The notes beneath the pieces were generated by a model. That model did no database searches. It had not been told where the DNA came from and worked only from the letters and a program-made list of their open reading frames with translations. Position numbers and translations under genes: made by a program. From Icerya purchasi (Eukaryota; Arthropoda; Insecta; Hemiptera; Monophlebidae), in contig CM077115.1 in NCBI GenBank assembly GCA_039619475.1, positions 491,433,352 to 491,497,351 on the forward strand: 64,000 nt of DNA. The letters are read 5' to 3'. Of this stretch, positions 45,430 to 57,299 are shown piece after piece; position 1 is the stretch's first letter, and every line of letters begins with the position of its first letter.

Positions 45430-46740
45430 TTTCAGCCCTATTCCGCTGATCCTGGTTGAGTCTGGTGTTCCTCCTCTCTCCCTTCGTAGATGCTACCTTG
45501 CCTAGCGGTTCCTCATTAAACGGCTTCCTATTCCCTCAAATAATCTTGTCTGTTTCTATTCTTTCCTATTGCAGGATTGGCGTTTTGCCTGCAGTAAAAC
45601 CCCCATTCTTTCCTAGGCTTTCGCTCGTCTATTTAAATTCGCTCCCTTTGTTATTTCTTTCGATAAACACCCATATTTTCACTTCAATTTTTTTGTCCTT
45701 AATCATCCTCCGATTCTGTTCTCTTTATCTCCTGCTTTACAGTCTCTTTCTCCCTCATCATCTATTAATGAATATAATCAGTTAGTAACATTTGTTTTCC
45801 CTAATTATATACTCATCGATACTGATGGATCTAAAATGGCTCACGGGGTGGATGCATCGGTCTTCATTCCCGCACTTAACTACCCAAATGTATTTAAATT
45901 ACCATCATTCTGCTCCATTTACTACGCGAAATCGTTTGCAATTCTATGTGCCATTGAACTCACTAGTTTACTGACTACAACAATTTTCTTTTGATATCTG
46001 ACTCTAGAAACGTTCTTGATTGTATTTCCTCTCCTTACATTCATCCTTCTTCAGATCCGGTCATTCTACATATTCGATCCTTAATTTCTGTCCTCCCTCG
46101 CTCACATTCATTGCATATAAGCTTTCTACGGATCCCCGGTCATGCTGGGATTGATGGTAATGAGAAGGCTGACTACTTTGCTCGTTCGGTTTTGGTTTCC
46201 GAGCGTCTTGTCTGGCGATTTCCCTCCTCCGAATTGCTAAGCATAGCAAAAAAAATTCAGTTTGCAAATCCTGGTTCCTCGATTTTCCACACCTTCGTCG
46301 TTCTACTATATGCTCTCTTTGTCGCCTTAGTTTTAATTGTCTTCCTACTTCCTTTTATCGGTTTGCTATTGTTTCCCTTCTTCTCTGTCCTATATGCGTA
46401 AACAACACATATTCGTTTGTGACGCTGATTACATTTTCTTCGAGTGTGCATTTTTTTCCTCTGAAAGATTAGTTCTATATTCATATCTACTATCCCTTAA
46501 TATCCTCACCCCGCATCCTTTATTCTCGCCTTTCCCTCATTGTCAGTTGTTCCTGCTATTGCTAAATTTTTGTGCCTTTAGTCCGCGACCGTATAAACAT
46601 TTAAGTAAGTTTGGAGCTGGTTTTCGTTGTTTTATGGACGCTTTTCCATTTTTCTCGCTGGTGCACGAATATTTTTGTGATTCGCTGTATATGTCACGTA
46701 ATAAGGGTAGTTGTCATCGAGTTGTTAAGTTAAGAATAAA
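45430..46740 (+). pseudogene. I-like LINE ORF2: post-RT segment, RNase H and C-terminal tail
   Basis: The post-RT block LILVESGVPPLSLRR...LA lies at about 45440-45500. RNase H follows in broken frames: LIDTDGSKMAHGV (catalytic Asp, 45813-45850), SIYYAKSFAILCAIEL (about 45915-45962; the expected catalytic Glu is Lys here), LISDSRNVLDCIS (Asp, about 45990) and RIPGHAGIDGNEKADYFAR (about 46126-46180). The final CDADYIFFECAFFSSER (46420-46470) is the Cys-containing tail, ending near 46620. A TA/GC microsatellite (46745-46800) lies just beyond. Stops and frame changes throughout. Confidence 0.82.
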
Positions 46741-46744
46741 AGTC

Positions 46745-47612
46745 TATATATATATGCGTGCGCGTGTGTGTGTTTGTGTGCATGGACGCGCGCGTGTGTA
46801 TATTGCACATACTTATTATTCTGCAACCGTCGGCATCGTGAATAAAAAAAAAATTCAAAGAGAAGAAAGAAGAAAGTAGAAAATAAAAATATGCATCTGA
46901 AATAAAATCTGTTTCATCAAAAAATCCCTTTCGCTCAACCATTTATACACTCTATTTTACACCCGCTCAAAGCAGCAGTGCCGTGATTGTACATATATAC
47001 ATATATATATATAGCCTCCCCCGATTTGCATAGCAATTTATTGAAGCAAAAAAAAAAAAGTAATAAAAGACATTTCATATTTTTAACAATCAACATGTCT
47101 TCAACGTTCTCATCAGTGCACTACTATACCGCGTACCGTTTTCAAATTTAAAAATAAAACAAATTCTTGTTCATTAACTTTTAGCGCCGAAAAATAATTA
47201 AATAAAAAGCAATAAAACCCGTAGAAAACAGAATATATATATATATATATTTGCTGATGTAATGACTAAACGAAAATTTAATTTTTTTGAAAAAAAAAAA
47301 TAAAAGCAAAAATGGAACAGTTGTAGTTTTACAAAAGTTTTTTTTGAAGTCTTAAACGGAAATTAAAAAAAAAAAAAAAAAACACCCTAAAATAAAATAT
47401 TTTACGAACACAAATGAAATTAAATTTAGTCTTTCCACATTCGTATTCTGTTTATATATGATTACATCAATGTTATCGTATTTTCGGGTTCCAGTATTGC
47501 TTTTTTAGAATCGTAACGCGCTCCTAGGATCACTGCGCCAAAAGTTTATTACTCCACTATTATTGTGTAATTGCGAGACCTGAAAAATTCTTAAATAATA
47601 TCTGTTGGCTGG
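46745..47612. other. Non-coding stretch
   Basis: Starts with a TA-GCGTGTG microsatellite (46745-46804), then AT-rich DNA with A runs (46844-46852, 47047-47058, 47365-47382) and TA runs (46999-47012, 47231-47250). No gene recognised. Confidence 0.4.
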
Positions 47613-47616
47613 ACAA

Positions 47617-47880
47617 TTTTTTTTTTTTTTTTTTTTAAATGGGCTCGTTGGCAACACTGACCCAACTACATGAGCTTAGATCACCTACTCAGATTCTGAA
47701 GCGATCGGAGATAGAGAGTATAAAGAAAAGAAGGAGGGGAATAACGGCTAGAAATGGGAAGGAAAGGATAAAGGAAGCATTGAAATGGGTCGGAAGATCC
47801 AACTCCAAAAGTTCAGCGTATAGATGAGAGCACCCAGGAAAAAGAGCAGGGCATTCAAAAAGGATATGGTTGGTATATTT
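47617..47880 (-). pseudogene. 3'-terminal fragment of an RNase H-type LINE with poly(A)
   Basis: On the minus strand the frame reads YTNHILFECPALFPGCSHL then YAELLELDLPTHFNASFIL to a stop near 47691. This is the C-terminal HILFECP tail found after RNase H in I-like LINEs. A 20-T run (47617-47636) on the plus strand is its poly(A) tail. It is an extreme 5' truncation of about 240 nt, a common product of aborted target-primed reverse transcription. Confidence 0.75.
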
Positions 47881-47884
47881 TTTA

Positions 47885-48455
47885 TTTTTTTCTAAAAAAT
47901 CTCAATTCGGAGATAACTTTGTGTTTTGTTTTTTTATGTTTTGACGTCTTCTATCTCACAACAACAAAAAAAAAGAACGCTGACAATAAAATTGTATTGT
48001 AAAAAAAAAATTTACCATCATACGTATTTTGGTAATTATATTTTCTATGACACCTCTCGGGGTTATACCTGTAATTTGTTTGAAATTTTCTGCTCGTCTG
48101 GTGATCTTTTTCTCCTTCTGTATTATGCTTCTGACATGAGGATCAAAAATTTTTAGACAATAATGCGCTCCATTAAATGTGAATTTACGGGCAAATGAAA
48201 ATATCCCAGTTTTTGCTTCGTATTTTATTTATAATAACGCATACGCAAGAAGGAAAGAAAGATTTCTTTTTTTCCCCCGCTAATAAATGTAAAAAAAAGT
48301 GATCGCATTCACAACATTAAAGCCGCTGGCGCGCCCAAAAGGTAATATTATATAAAATAACATTATTACTATTTTATATTTAAAAAGAAAAAGAAAAAAA
48401 AAACATTTTTTTACAGCTCACATTTTCGAAACACACATCACTTGCTTCGGAAAAT
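47885..48455. other. Non-coding stretch
   Basis: AT-rich with several A runs; the left flank of the Jockey insertion. Nothing recognised. Confidence 0.4.
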
Positions 48456-48472
48456 TGTGAGTACACCTCTAT
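48456..48472. repeat. Target-site duplication of the Jockey element (3' side)
   Basis: TGTGAGTACACCTCTAT, matching TGCGAGTACGCCTCTAT at 53096-53112 in 15 of 17 positions. Confidence 0.88.
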
Positions 48473-48489
48473 TTTTTTTTTTTTTTTTT

Positions 48490-48794
48490 AGATAATAATA
48501 AATTTCTTTATTATTTAAAAACTACAATCTAGTCTAAACGGACTAATGAGCAGTGTATTACTGACTTAACTTATTAAATATATTACACATACTAAGACTC
48601 TTCTACACATTTGTATGACTTAGTTATTTTTAACGTACATACATATATAATAGATACAATAATTACATAGGCACGCACATATGCATAGGCATAATACCTT
48701 ATGTATATAACGAATTTACTTCACAGACACTCATATGCACGCATACATACACACAAATATACATACCGATACACCCATGTAATCACAGACACAT
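48490..48794 (-). other. 3' UTR of the Jockey element
   Basis: About 300 nt between the ORF2 stop and the poly(A). It has several ACATA-rich simple stretches and ends AATAAAGAAATTTATTATTA just before the tail. Confidence 0.8.
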
Positions 48795-51444
48795 TCATAT
48801 GAGCTCAAAAGGTTTTACCCTTTTGAGTCTTCTCACTAAATCATTATTTTGTAGTAGCTGCTTGGCTTCTTTGTTGGTATGATAACGAAGCTTTTCTTCA
48901 TGCTTCTTTGCGGACTTCTTTATTTCACTAGTCACGGTTTCAAATTTCAGGTCTCTATGGAGATCATTATTTCTAATATACCACGGTGCTCCAACAATAT
49001 TTCTGAGCACTTTATTTTGGAATCTCTGTATTATTGCAATGTTGGTTGGCTTAGTGCACCCCCATAACTGCAATCCGTAAGTCCATACAGGTTTAAGTAT
49101 CTGTTTGTATATTAGCGTTTTATTGTATGATGATAGCTGAGAATTTCTTCCCAATAACCAGTACATCTTTTTATATCTCAATCCGAGTTCTTCTCTTTTT
49201 TTTTTCACATGAACTTTCCAACGAAGCTTGGCGTCTAAAGTCATGCCAAGGTATTTAGCTTTGTTTTCATGTGGTATTATTTTGTTATTGATAATTGCTG
49301 GTATGTAATATACTTTTTTATTTGTAAAAGTAACATGTGTTGACTTTTGTTCGTTTAGTTTAATGCGCCATTTTTTGGTCCATTCTTCAATTTTTGATAA
49401 TGTAGTCTGCAATTTTTCCAATGACTCCTCATGGCTTTTTCCTACCGCTAGTATGGCCGTATCATCTGCAAACGTTGCTAAGGTGCTGCTGTCTAATTCT
49501 GGTAGGTCACTGGTATATAGAAGGTAAAGTACTGGTCCCAAAACACTTCCTTGAGGAACTCCAGCTTTTATTTCTTTGAAGTCGGAATAAGCGTCTTCTT
49601 GCTTAACTCTGAAATATCTCTCTTTTAAGTATGATTCTAATATTTCAGAGAATTGCCACGGTAAAATAGTTTTAATTTTATACAATAGCCCTTTATGCCA
49701 GACTTTATCGAAAGCCTTTGCTACATCTAGGAAGACTGCAGAGCACAACTTTTTTTCTTCCAGTGTGTTTTCAATAACATTGACTACCCTATGTACCTGC
49801 TCTATTGTCGAGTGTTTTTCCCTAAATCCAAACTGGTGATTAGGGATTATCCTTTTTTTCTCAATAATTGGTTTTATCCTTTTAAGTAATATTTTTTCAA
49901 AAAGTTTTGATATTGTGGACAATAATGAAATTGGTCTATAAGAGGTTGTGTCATATGGAGGCTTACCAGGTTTTAGTATCATAATAACCTCCGCCACCTT
50001 CCATAATCTGGGTACATACTTTAACCTAAATGCTGCATTAATTAAATTTGTAAGCTTTACGATAGCTTTCCTCGGCAATTGTTTCAATACTTCTCCAGTT
50101 ATCAGGTCATAGCCTGGAGCCTTCCTATGGTTGATGTTGTGTTTAATTTCATCCTTAATTTCTTTTGGTGATGTTAATTTTATTTCTTTTTCTTCTTGTG
50201 TTACTTCTTCTAGTAGCTTGTCATCCTCTTGTTCTTCTTGTATCTGGAATATGTCCTCTAGGTATTCAGCGAATGTTTGGGCCTTCTGCTCATTATTTCT
50301 AGCCCACATTCCATTTGCCTTTTTTATTGGTGGGGTATGGGCGGTGGGTCTTCTGATTCTTTTGGTAATTTTCCACAATGAATAGTCAGTGTTGCTATCA
50401 TTTGTAAGCTCTTTCAAACAACTGCTTATTGTTTCATTTTTCAATTTTTGAATTTTCCTTCTTAATAGTTGGGTGAGGTTATTTAATTTATTTTTATCCC
50501 CTGGAGCTCTTGTTTGGTGCCACTGTTTCCTTGCTTTCCTTTTTTCAGTCACCAGCTCTGTAATTTCATTTGGATAATTTCTACCCTGTGTTTTTCTCTT
50601 AATTTTCGGCGTATTTTGCCAAGCTGCTTGTTGTATGTCAGTTACAAATTTTTCTATTTCTAATTCTAATTCTTCTTCGTTCCTTAAGGGAACCTTTAGT
50701 TCTATTGTTTTCTCTAAATGTTGTTTAAATATTTGTTAACTAGTACCGGCCTGTTCTCCTTCTGAATAATAGTTTCGCTTAATGTTAGCAAAATAGGGGA
50801 ATGGTCCGAGTTCATATCATGCCTTTCCTCAATTTGTAAGTAGTTTATTGATATGTTTCTGCATACAAAGAAGTCGATTAAATCTGGTGTTTTACAAAGG
50901 TCTGTAGGCCAGTAAGTCGGCTTTTCTGTTGATAGGACTTCACATTCCATTTCTCTTACAGTGTATAGGAGTTCCCTACCTTTAGCGGTAGTTAATCTTG
51001 AGCCCCATTGAGTATTTTTGGCGTTGAAATCTCCTCCAATAATAAATCTATCGCCCATTTGCTTAAAGAGTAATATATATTGTTCTTTTTTTAGTGAATA
51101 TTTTGGTGAACAGTATATTCCAGCCACGGTAATTGTAATATTCTTAGTTTTGATACCCACAGCTGCAACCTGTATTTCTTTAGTTGAATATTCTACTTCC
51201 TCAAAATGAGGAATATCATCTTTAATTATAACTGCGCTTCCACCTCGGGCTGTATTCTCTGGATGTATTGTGTGATATACTCTGTAAAACCTTTGAATTT
51301 GATGTATGATTGTTTAGTGAAATGTGTCTCCGAAATGAGACATACATCTATTTTTTCCAGGTTTAGGACAAGTTGCAACTCCTGCTGGTGTTGTAATAGC
51401 CCATTGGCATTCCATGCCATAATTCGAAGTGTCCTAGCCATCAT
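48795..51444 (-). pseudogene. Jockey ORF2: AP-type endonuclease plus reverse transcriptase, two frameshifts
   Basis: ORF2 starts with ATG at 51444. The endonuclease begins LRIMAWNANGLLQHQQ, then CLISETHF; a one-base loss near 51285-51290 shifts the frame. The next piece carries the GGDFNAKNTQWGS, DLIDFFV and NSDHSPILL blocks with the catalytic Asp/Asn and His. A second one-base loss near 50730-50745 precedes the reverse transcriptase, open from there to the stop at 48795. RT blocks are SYRPISLLSTISKLFEK, HQFGFREKHSTIEQ, FLDVAKAFDKVWH, AGVPQGSVLGPVLY and FADDTAILA (catalytic Asp pair in codons at 49461-49466), then YLGMTLDAKLRWKVH, and LQLWGCTKPTN in the thumb region. No RNase H follows, as expected for Jockey. 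The length, 2650 nt, becomes divisible by three if two bases are added, consistent with two single deletions. It would bind its own mRNA, nick DNA and prime reverse transcription if intact. Confidence 0.93.
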
Positions 51445-52826
51445 TTTTTCTTTTTAGAAATGGCTTCCTTGGTGCCATGTTCAACTTTCTTAAGTCGCTC
51501 ATCAATTTTAGTGATAAGTGTTTCTTGCTTATCAAGTTTTATTAGAATGAGTTGTAGCGTTTGTTTTAGTTCCTCATTTTGTTCTTCATTATTTAATTTA
51601 TTGGCCCTTGTCACAGCAGCGTATGTATTTTTGCTTTGAGTAGGTTTTTGTTGTAATTTTAAGTCATTAGCATTATTTGTCGGTTTATTCTGTTGGGGTA
51701 CGTTATTTTCCTTTTTTTTTTTAATCATGTTTATGTTTTTGATGTTCTGCAGCTCTTTAGCTACAGTGCAACCTCTTTAGTTGGCTGGATGATCCTCTCC
51801 ACAATGTATACATTTTGGTTGAGTACTTTTTGGTTTATCACATATTATGGTGAGATGTTTCCCGGCACATTTAACACACCTCGGCTCTTTATGACAGTAT
51901 TTTTGTGTGTGACCGTTACCTTGACACTTTTTGCACTGAGGGATTAGCTTAGGTTTTTTTAGTGTGTGTATTTCTACTTTACAACCAAGAATTTTTGGGA
52001 TTTCGTAAACTTTTCTAATATCTTCTTCTGCACTAAAAGTTAACATAAACATGTCTAATAGTTCTTTAGTTTTCCAACTTATTTTGTTTGTCGCTTCTAT
52101 AATTTTATACCCTTTAGTGTGTAGATCAGCGACTATTGCTTCAGGTTTGCATGTGCGCGGTAATTTTTTTGCCACCACTCTAATTGGTCTGGTCTGTTTA
52201 TTCTCATATGAGTACCAGGTACAATCAAGTTTTTGTAACATAGTAGTCATGGCGCTATACGTTTCACCATCTACTGTGTTAAACTTGATTTTATCTCCAT
52301 TTAATAATTTGGTACTGAATTTTTCTTTAGGTATGCTTTCCCCTATTTTTTCGTAGGCTTCAGCATACTTCTTAATTCCTTCCACTATTATTGGTGGAGG
52401 GGATGTCTTTTTAATTTTTGCTTGATCCACACTCAGGGTAACTGAATTTTGTTTAATTGGAGATAGCGAGTCATTTAATTTCCGTTTTTTATTTTTACTT
52501 TTTTCTCTAACCCACTCGGTTTCCTTAGCTAATTCTTCCTCATCTGTATTATATACAGGGTTAGAGGCGCTTTCTATAGCCGGGCTATTCACACTTTGTT
52601 TATTTCTCAAGCTTTTTATTTCTTTTTCTAGCGCGAGCATGCGGTTTTGCATGTTTGCTAACGCATCGTTAAGTTGTTTTTTTTCCTTACTAATTTTCTG
52701 CCATTCGATGAATAGCAACTGTTCGTTTGGAGTACGTTTATAGTTCTGTTGAAGAACATTATTATTAGCATGTGCTAGTGCTGAATTAGATACGTTAGCT
52801 GTATTATCCTGGCCAGGTTTTGCCAT
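51441..52826 (-). pseudogene. Jockey ORF1: gag-like zinc-knuckle protein with a premature stop
   Basis: The start is at 52826 (MAKPGQDN). Residues about 40-75 are a predicted coiled coil (KEKKQLNDALANMQNRMLAL). A basic linker (about 110-125) is followed by a conserved central domain of the PRE_C2HC type (about 140-280), then zinc knuckles CKKCQGNGHTQKYC, CVKCAGKHLTIIC and CIHCGEDHPAN. A TAA at 51777-51779 stops translation inside the third knuckle, right after HPAN, where a Tyr codon would be usual, so its last Cys lies beyond the stop. The same frame continues open after the stop to 51441 (GCTVAKELQNI, a YAAVTRANK block and a second coiled coil, LILIKLDKQETLITKIDERL). A single nonsense mutation therefore explains the break. 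It would coat the RNA and localise the particle. Confidence 0.93.
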
Positions 52827-53095
52827 TTTAAATATATTTTAATCTTAATATAGTAAGTAATATGATGTAATAACTGAATATGAATAGAAATGTAATCATA
52901 ATAGTAATAAGCGTCGAAATAGTTAACTGATTTATACGACCTGCACGTCGATAAATGTAGGTAGATAATTATTCCGGTTTCTTATCGCTGAAATGATATT
53001 AATGTGAACGCGCATTCAACACAACGTATTCACAAAGATAACGGAATTTTATTTAATGTAATTTCACTGGTTGCGGAGTTGTTTGCACAAACAGA
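52827..53095 (-). promoter_or_regulatory. 5' UTR and probable internal promoter region of the Jockey element
   Basis: The element 5' end, set by the duplication at 53096-53112, lies 269 nt before the ORF1 start. Jockey-clade LINEs are transcribed from an internal promoter within this region; here I only infer its presence by position. Confidence 0.5.
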
Positions 53096-53112
53096 TGCGA
53101 GTACGCCTCTAT
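53096..53112. repeat. Target-site duplication of the Jockey element (5' side)
   Basis: TGCGAGTACGCCTCTAT; the two differences from the other copy are transitions. Confidence 0.88.
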
Positions 53113-55495
53113 GTACATTATTTAAAATCAGTTTTCATCGAGTTGAGAAAATATATTACGTAGCATGTACCCCCTTCGATTGTAGTGTGGACTTAAGTAT
53201 ATCTGAGAAGCTGAGAACAATATTGAGGCGGTAATTAGTAGAAAAGCAACTCCAGCCGGACAGATTTTAACGAAGATGACAAGCAGAGCGTATCTCAAAA
53301 TCTTTCTAAAACCAGAATCTTCTAACTCTTCGGTCGGGGTCTGTCTCCATGAAAAGAGCAGTTGAAAATGTTCCTCTTATCACTTAGTTCTTTCCTTTTT
53401 CTTCCTTAATTTCGTTACGCGCTATTAAGTTACTCGGTACCGGAGGTTTTCCTGGCTTGGCTTGCTCACAGAATACTCACTCTGTTACTAAAAAGGCGAT
53501 AAGATTCTCGCGCGTTTTCACATTCATGTAACTTATCGGCAACGCTATGCTAATGCTCTACTCTTACAGTCTGATTCTTTCCTTCTGGTGTGGTGCATCC
53601 TACACATAAACTAACAAAATTTCCGGCTAATATTGTTGTTAGTTTTTTTTTTTTTGAGGAAATGACGTAGCAAGCGCAATAATCGTTTAAGGGAAATTGC
53701 GATGACCTGTACACTCGTACAGAGTATTTTGTACAGTTTAGTGAACTGTTTACACTTTAGACGTGATTTTTAATCATCATCGTCATTTTCTGAAATGTTT
53801 CTAAAGTTTAGGTAGTCAATTCAGATTTATTATATTCCACACCGTTTTAGTTTGATTTTAAAAATAAAAGTTCATTACTGAAAAATGCAAAAAAAAAAAA
53901 ATTGTACCCGATAAAAAAACTTTGAATTGCGAATAGTAAACAGATACTACGTCCGCGGAGATGGCTCTGTACTTTTTCTTTTTCACGTGACATTTAAATT
54001 TTGTCTTCCTTCGGATTTGACTGTAACAGGGAATGCTTGCGCGAAAGCCATTTTGAAGTGTAGAAAATTACAGTTAAATTATCACACGTAAAATACAGAC
54101 TGTAAAAGTATTATCATAAAATCCTCCGTTAAATTTGAAAATACACACACACACGGACTCGCACCTAGCGGGAGAATGAACTTTTTACGATGTCAAAAAT
54201 CGCGACAACTTTTTAATTTTCTTTATTTCAAAAATGAATTTCGTTAGTATAGAAGAAGACGATGACCCCCGTCATTCGCTTTTTTTTCTTTTTTTTTTTT
54301 TTTGCATCGCTTCATACTATCGTAACGAATTTTTTATCGCAGTGTTAGAAGTGTGCGCTTTTTATGCAGAGTTTAGCTGGTTAAAATTTTACTTCAGCCC
54401 ATTAATGCAAATTTAACCTACTAATCGGCGCAAGTTATAAACGTTTAACACGAGACAGCCCATGTCCGAAAAATTATTTCAAGTACGATAGGCGTACACA
54501 CATACATAACGGATTAGTTGTAATTCGTATGTCAGCATCCGGAAATTTTCGAAAAACTGCGTTCGTAATGATGACTAAATTTTCTTTCAGAAATCGGCTT
54601 CCGGAAAATGGGGTGCTGCACGTTTAATAGAGGAGCTCCTTAAACTGGTATTTTAAAGTGTCATACTGCAGCGATTTTTCTTTTCAGCGAATTAACTCTT
54701 TAAGGTGCAGAATTCTTAGTAGTAGAGCGGTTGGTACGTGCCAAAGGCCGCATAGAGAAGACGATAGGAACAGTTAATTAATGAACTAGCAAGCTGAGGG
54801 GTTATAAAGAGCCTCGCCCGTTGAAGAAATGACAGCGCATTCCCCAATGTTACATATTAACTGCGCAACCGTTCCCGAAGAAAAAAATGCTTCTTCCGCT
54901 AATTATCAGTAAAATTTCGTGACTGGAGCAGACTTAATGCGAGAAATGTTTTGCTGACGTGTCCTAATGAAATTCTCCTTTACTTCCTGGAAAGATTTTT
55001 CGCGTATACCTTTCGCTAGAGTCAAGATGAAGCAATTTAAAATTAATTATATCAACTGCACGAGAAAAAAAAAAAAAAAAAAAAATCTGATCGAAAACAG
55101 TATTGATTTATTCTACTACGACAGAAGACGTTAAAATTGGTAAAATAAAACCAGGAAATCCTCTCAAAATATTTTAAAAAGTAATGGATATTTTTGATGT
55201 GAAATAAGGAATTTTCTGTTTTACACGGGGAATATGTACGATTAAATTTATAATTAATTACTGCGTCTGTAAGCGCCCCCCCCCACCACCATATAAATGT
55301 TATATTTTATTGTTTTTTATTATTAAAAATTTTCTTTTTTATTTTGTGAATTGTTATTTATCAACTATAGAGAGGCACTAAAATTCCGGATTGGAGTCTT
55401 TACGGTTAATTCCATCACTTTAAATATAGTAATTATGTAAACAAATTTAAATATCTATATTAAGACTGCTTGGGGAACGGTTTATTCGAGCAAAC
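53113..55495. other. Non-coding stretch
   Basis: AT-rich with A runs (53889-53900, 55065-55084), T runs and a 9-C run (55276-55284). No gene, RNA or element family recognised. Confidence 0.4.
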
Positions 55496-55499
55496 ATAT

Positions 55500-55665
55500 A
55501 AAAATGAATAATACAAATAAAACTACGTAATGCTATCAGAATAAACTCGAAAAACAGATTTTTGATACTGATTTTTAGAGTTTGTTCTGATCGCACACTT
55601 TGCATGGTTGGTTTTATTTGTATTATTAATTTTTAGCTGATTATCTATGCCCGATAAAAAGGTTC
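55500..55665. mobile_element. Palindromic element, family Y, diverged copy 2
   Basis: Inverted arms: AATAATACAAATAAAAC at 55507-55523 pairs with GTTTTATTTGTATTATT (55611-55627), and ATCAGAATAAACTCGAAAA with TTTTTAGAGTTTGTTCTGAT nearer the centre. Reversed, the right arm contains CAGCTAAAAAT and GATCAGAACAAACTCTAAAA, matching CAGCTAAAAAC and GATCAGAAACAAATTCTAAA of copy 1 at 29.1 kb in the same order. A TA microsatellite follows (55675-55702). Confidence 0.65.
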
Positions 55666-55674
55666 AAAATTAGT

Positions 55675-55702
55675 GTATATATATATATATATATATATAT
55701 AA
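55675..55702. repeat. (TA)n microsatellite
   Basis: About 14 TA units. Confidence 0.95.
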
Positions 55703-55704
55703 TT

Positions 55705-57225
55705 CGGTCATTTTGGCCTCACAAGGGATTGTGCCCCTTGACCCCTCTTGCTTTATTTCTGTCTCTTCTATACTTTGTATAAACTGATCAAAATTTACAA
55801 CGTAATTCTTACTGGCATCAACACAAAAAGAAAAACAAAACATGATCACAAAAATCTTATTAACTTTCATTATATAAAATTGAGACATTTTTTCGTTACA
55901 TTTTTCGTTACATATTTCGTTACATAAAATTGTGTGATTTTTTAAATAACAATAACAAAAATCCTATAAAATATAACAAACGTTACATAAAATTGGGACA
56001 TTTTTTCTAATGGTGTGGGGGGGATAGCCTAAGAATTACGTTGTAATTAATATATACATATATGTTATATACATTTAAATTTTGTTTGTCATAGATGTAT
56101 TTTGTTCCGAATTACTATAATTAAGATTTAACAAACAGTTTGCTGATTGATTCTGTGTTAGCATCTAAATGTTGTATGTCATCTGATTCGAATGTGCAGG
56201 TGTTGTGGGTTTTTTTTATACTTTCAATTTTTTTCAAACGGAATGTAGCTTAATTGCGTGTTGTAAGATAAAATGTTTTATTCATATTTTAACAGTTTCG
56301 TAGGCGAGTGTTTCTACGATTAGTTTCCATCCATTGCTTTCAAGTTTTCGAAAAGTTCGGTTTTGCGCTTATAGTCGTAGGCCTTGTTCCACCATATCGT
56401 TCTTTACAATCAAAAGGGATTTACTTTAAGCTGCGATTGAAAAGTACCGAATATGAACACAACGTAGCAATTAATCGTTCTTTTTACCGATATTGTACTT
56501 TATTTAATGTGCCCATGTTATAATTTACGTATCCGTTTTACACGTCAAATGCGCCAGCAATTCTCTCTTCGGATAACAATCCTACATACAGTGAGCAGTT
56601 TCATTAAATCTGCGACACAAACAGTTCGTTGGCAAGCCTTTATCGACGCATGCGATTTTTATATTACGATAACCTACACGTTCCTTAGTGATTTTCCTCA
56701 ATCTAATATAGCCAGTTACCTAGAGAGATGCGAGACTGGAAGCCTCACACATGTTAGAACGAACGTGAAAGAAATATAGCTCGTCGAATAAGAAATTTAC
56801 ACCAGACGACTTTTGTAAGTATCTTTAATTAGATCTGTCTGGCTCTACACTGCTATAAGATTGTAGAAGCAAACTACTAACCAGGAAGACGAAATAACCC
56901 AGAACAGATTGTTATGTTTAGCAATCAGAGTGACCACCCGTAGTACGTAAGAAATTACGACATCCTATATATTTCGATTTTCAGATCGAAGTAATTGCTC
57001 GATTTGTTGTCCCTTTGGCACACGAGTACCAACATGAGAATCCAAAAATTGTTCGAATGGCTGACGTCCATACGCAAGAATATTTAACGAAACAGCATAC
57101 TTTAGAGGACAATAAATTCGTATTTGTATTTGCATATATATATATATGTATATTTTTTTCTAGAATGTTGCTAGTTGTTATCGCTTTTGTAACATCTATT
57201 GCATTATTGAACATTTAAAACTTCC
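55705..57225. other. Non-coding stretch
   Basis: Contains short direct repeats of ATAAAATTG.GACATTTTTTC (about 55874 and 55986) and a GTGTGGGGGGG tract near 56014. Open frames 56308-56523 and 56507-56779 are not recognised. Confidence 0.4.
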
Positions 57226-57227
57226 AT

Positions 57228-57298
57228 AGTGGATATAATTAGAAAAACAATTTACGGCAGATATCATGGGTGTACCGTAAATTGCTTTTCCTAATGTT
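57228..57298. mobile_element. Short palindromic element, family X, copy 2
   Basis: ATTAGAAAAACAATTTACGG (57238-57257) pairs with CCGTAAATTGCTTTTCCTAAT (57275-57295) across a 17-nt loop. The left flank GGATATAATTAG matches the outer end of copy 1 at 35.18 kb, and the inner ACCCATGATATC resembles its ACACCCCATG. It looks like an internally deleted member of the same family. Confidence 0.75.
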
Positions 57299-57299
57299 A

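Larger units (their letters stand above)
48473..53095 (-). mobile_element. Near-complete Jockey-type LINE (4.6 kb)
   Basis: The element reads on the minus strand: about 269 nt of 5' UTR (53095-52827), ORF1 (52826-51441), ORF2 overlapping ORF1 by an ATGA (51444-48795), about 300 nt of 3' UTR and an 18-nt poly(A) (T run 48472-48489). It is bounded by 17-bp duplications. Total length and two-ORF layout fit the Jockey clade, as do the FADDTAIL motif and the C-terminal RRLKR..PFEL end. Only three inactivating lesions are visible (one nonsense in ORF1, two single-base deletions in ORF2), so it is a dead but fairly young full-length copy. Jockey elements use an internal promoter in the 5' UTR; I did not identify a specific motif. 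Confidence 0.92.

Noticed and set aside
46337..46879. 180-codon plus-strand open frame as an independent gene
   Set aside because: Its recognisable part (CDADYIFFECAFF) is the C-terminal tail of the I-like LINE; the rest runs through 3' UTR and a microsatellite.
50131..52356. Plus-strand open frames over the Jockey element (50131-50385, 51693-51947, 52051-52356)
   Set aside because: Shadows of the real minus-strand ORF1 and ORF2.
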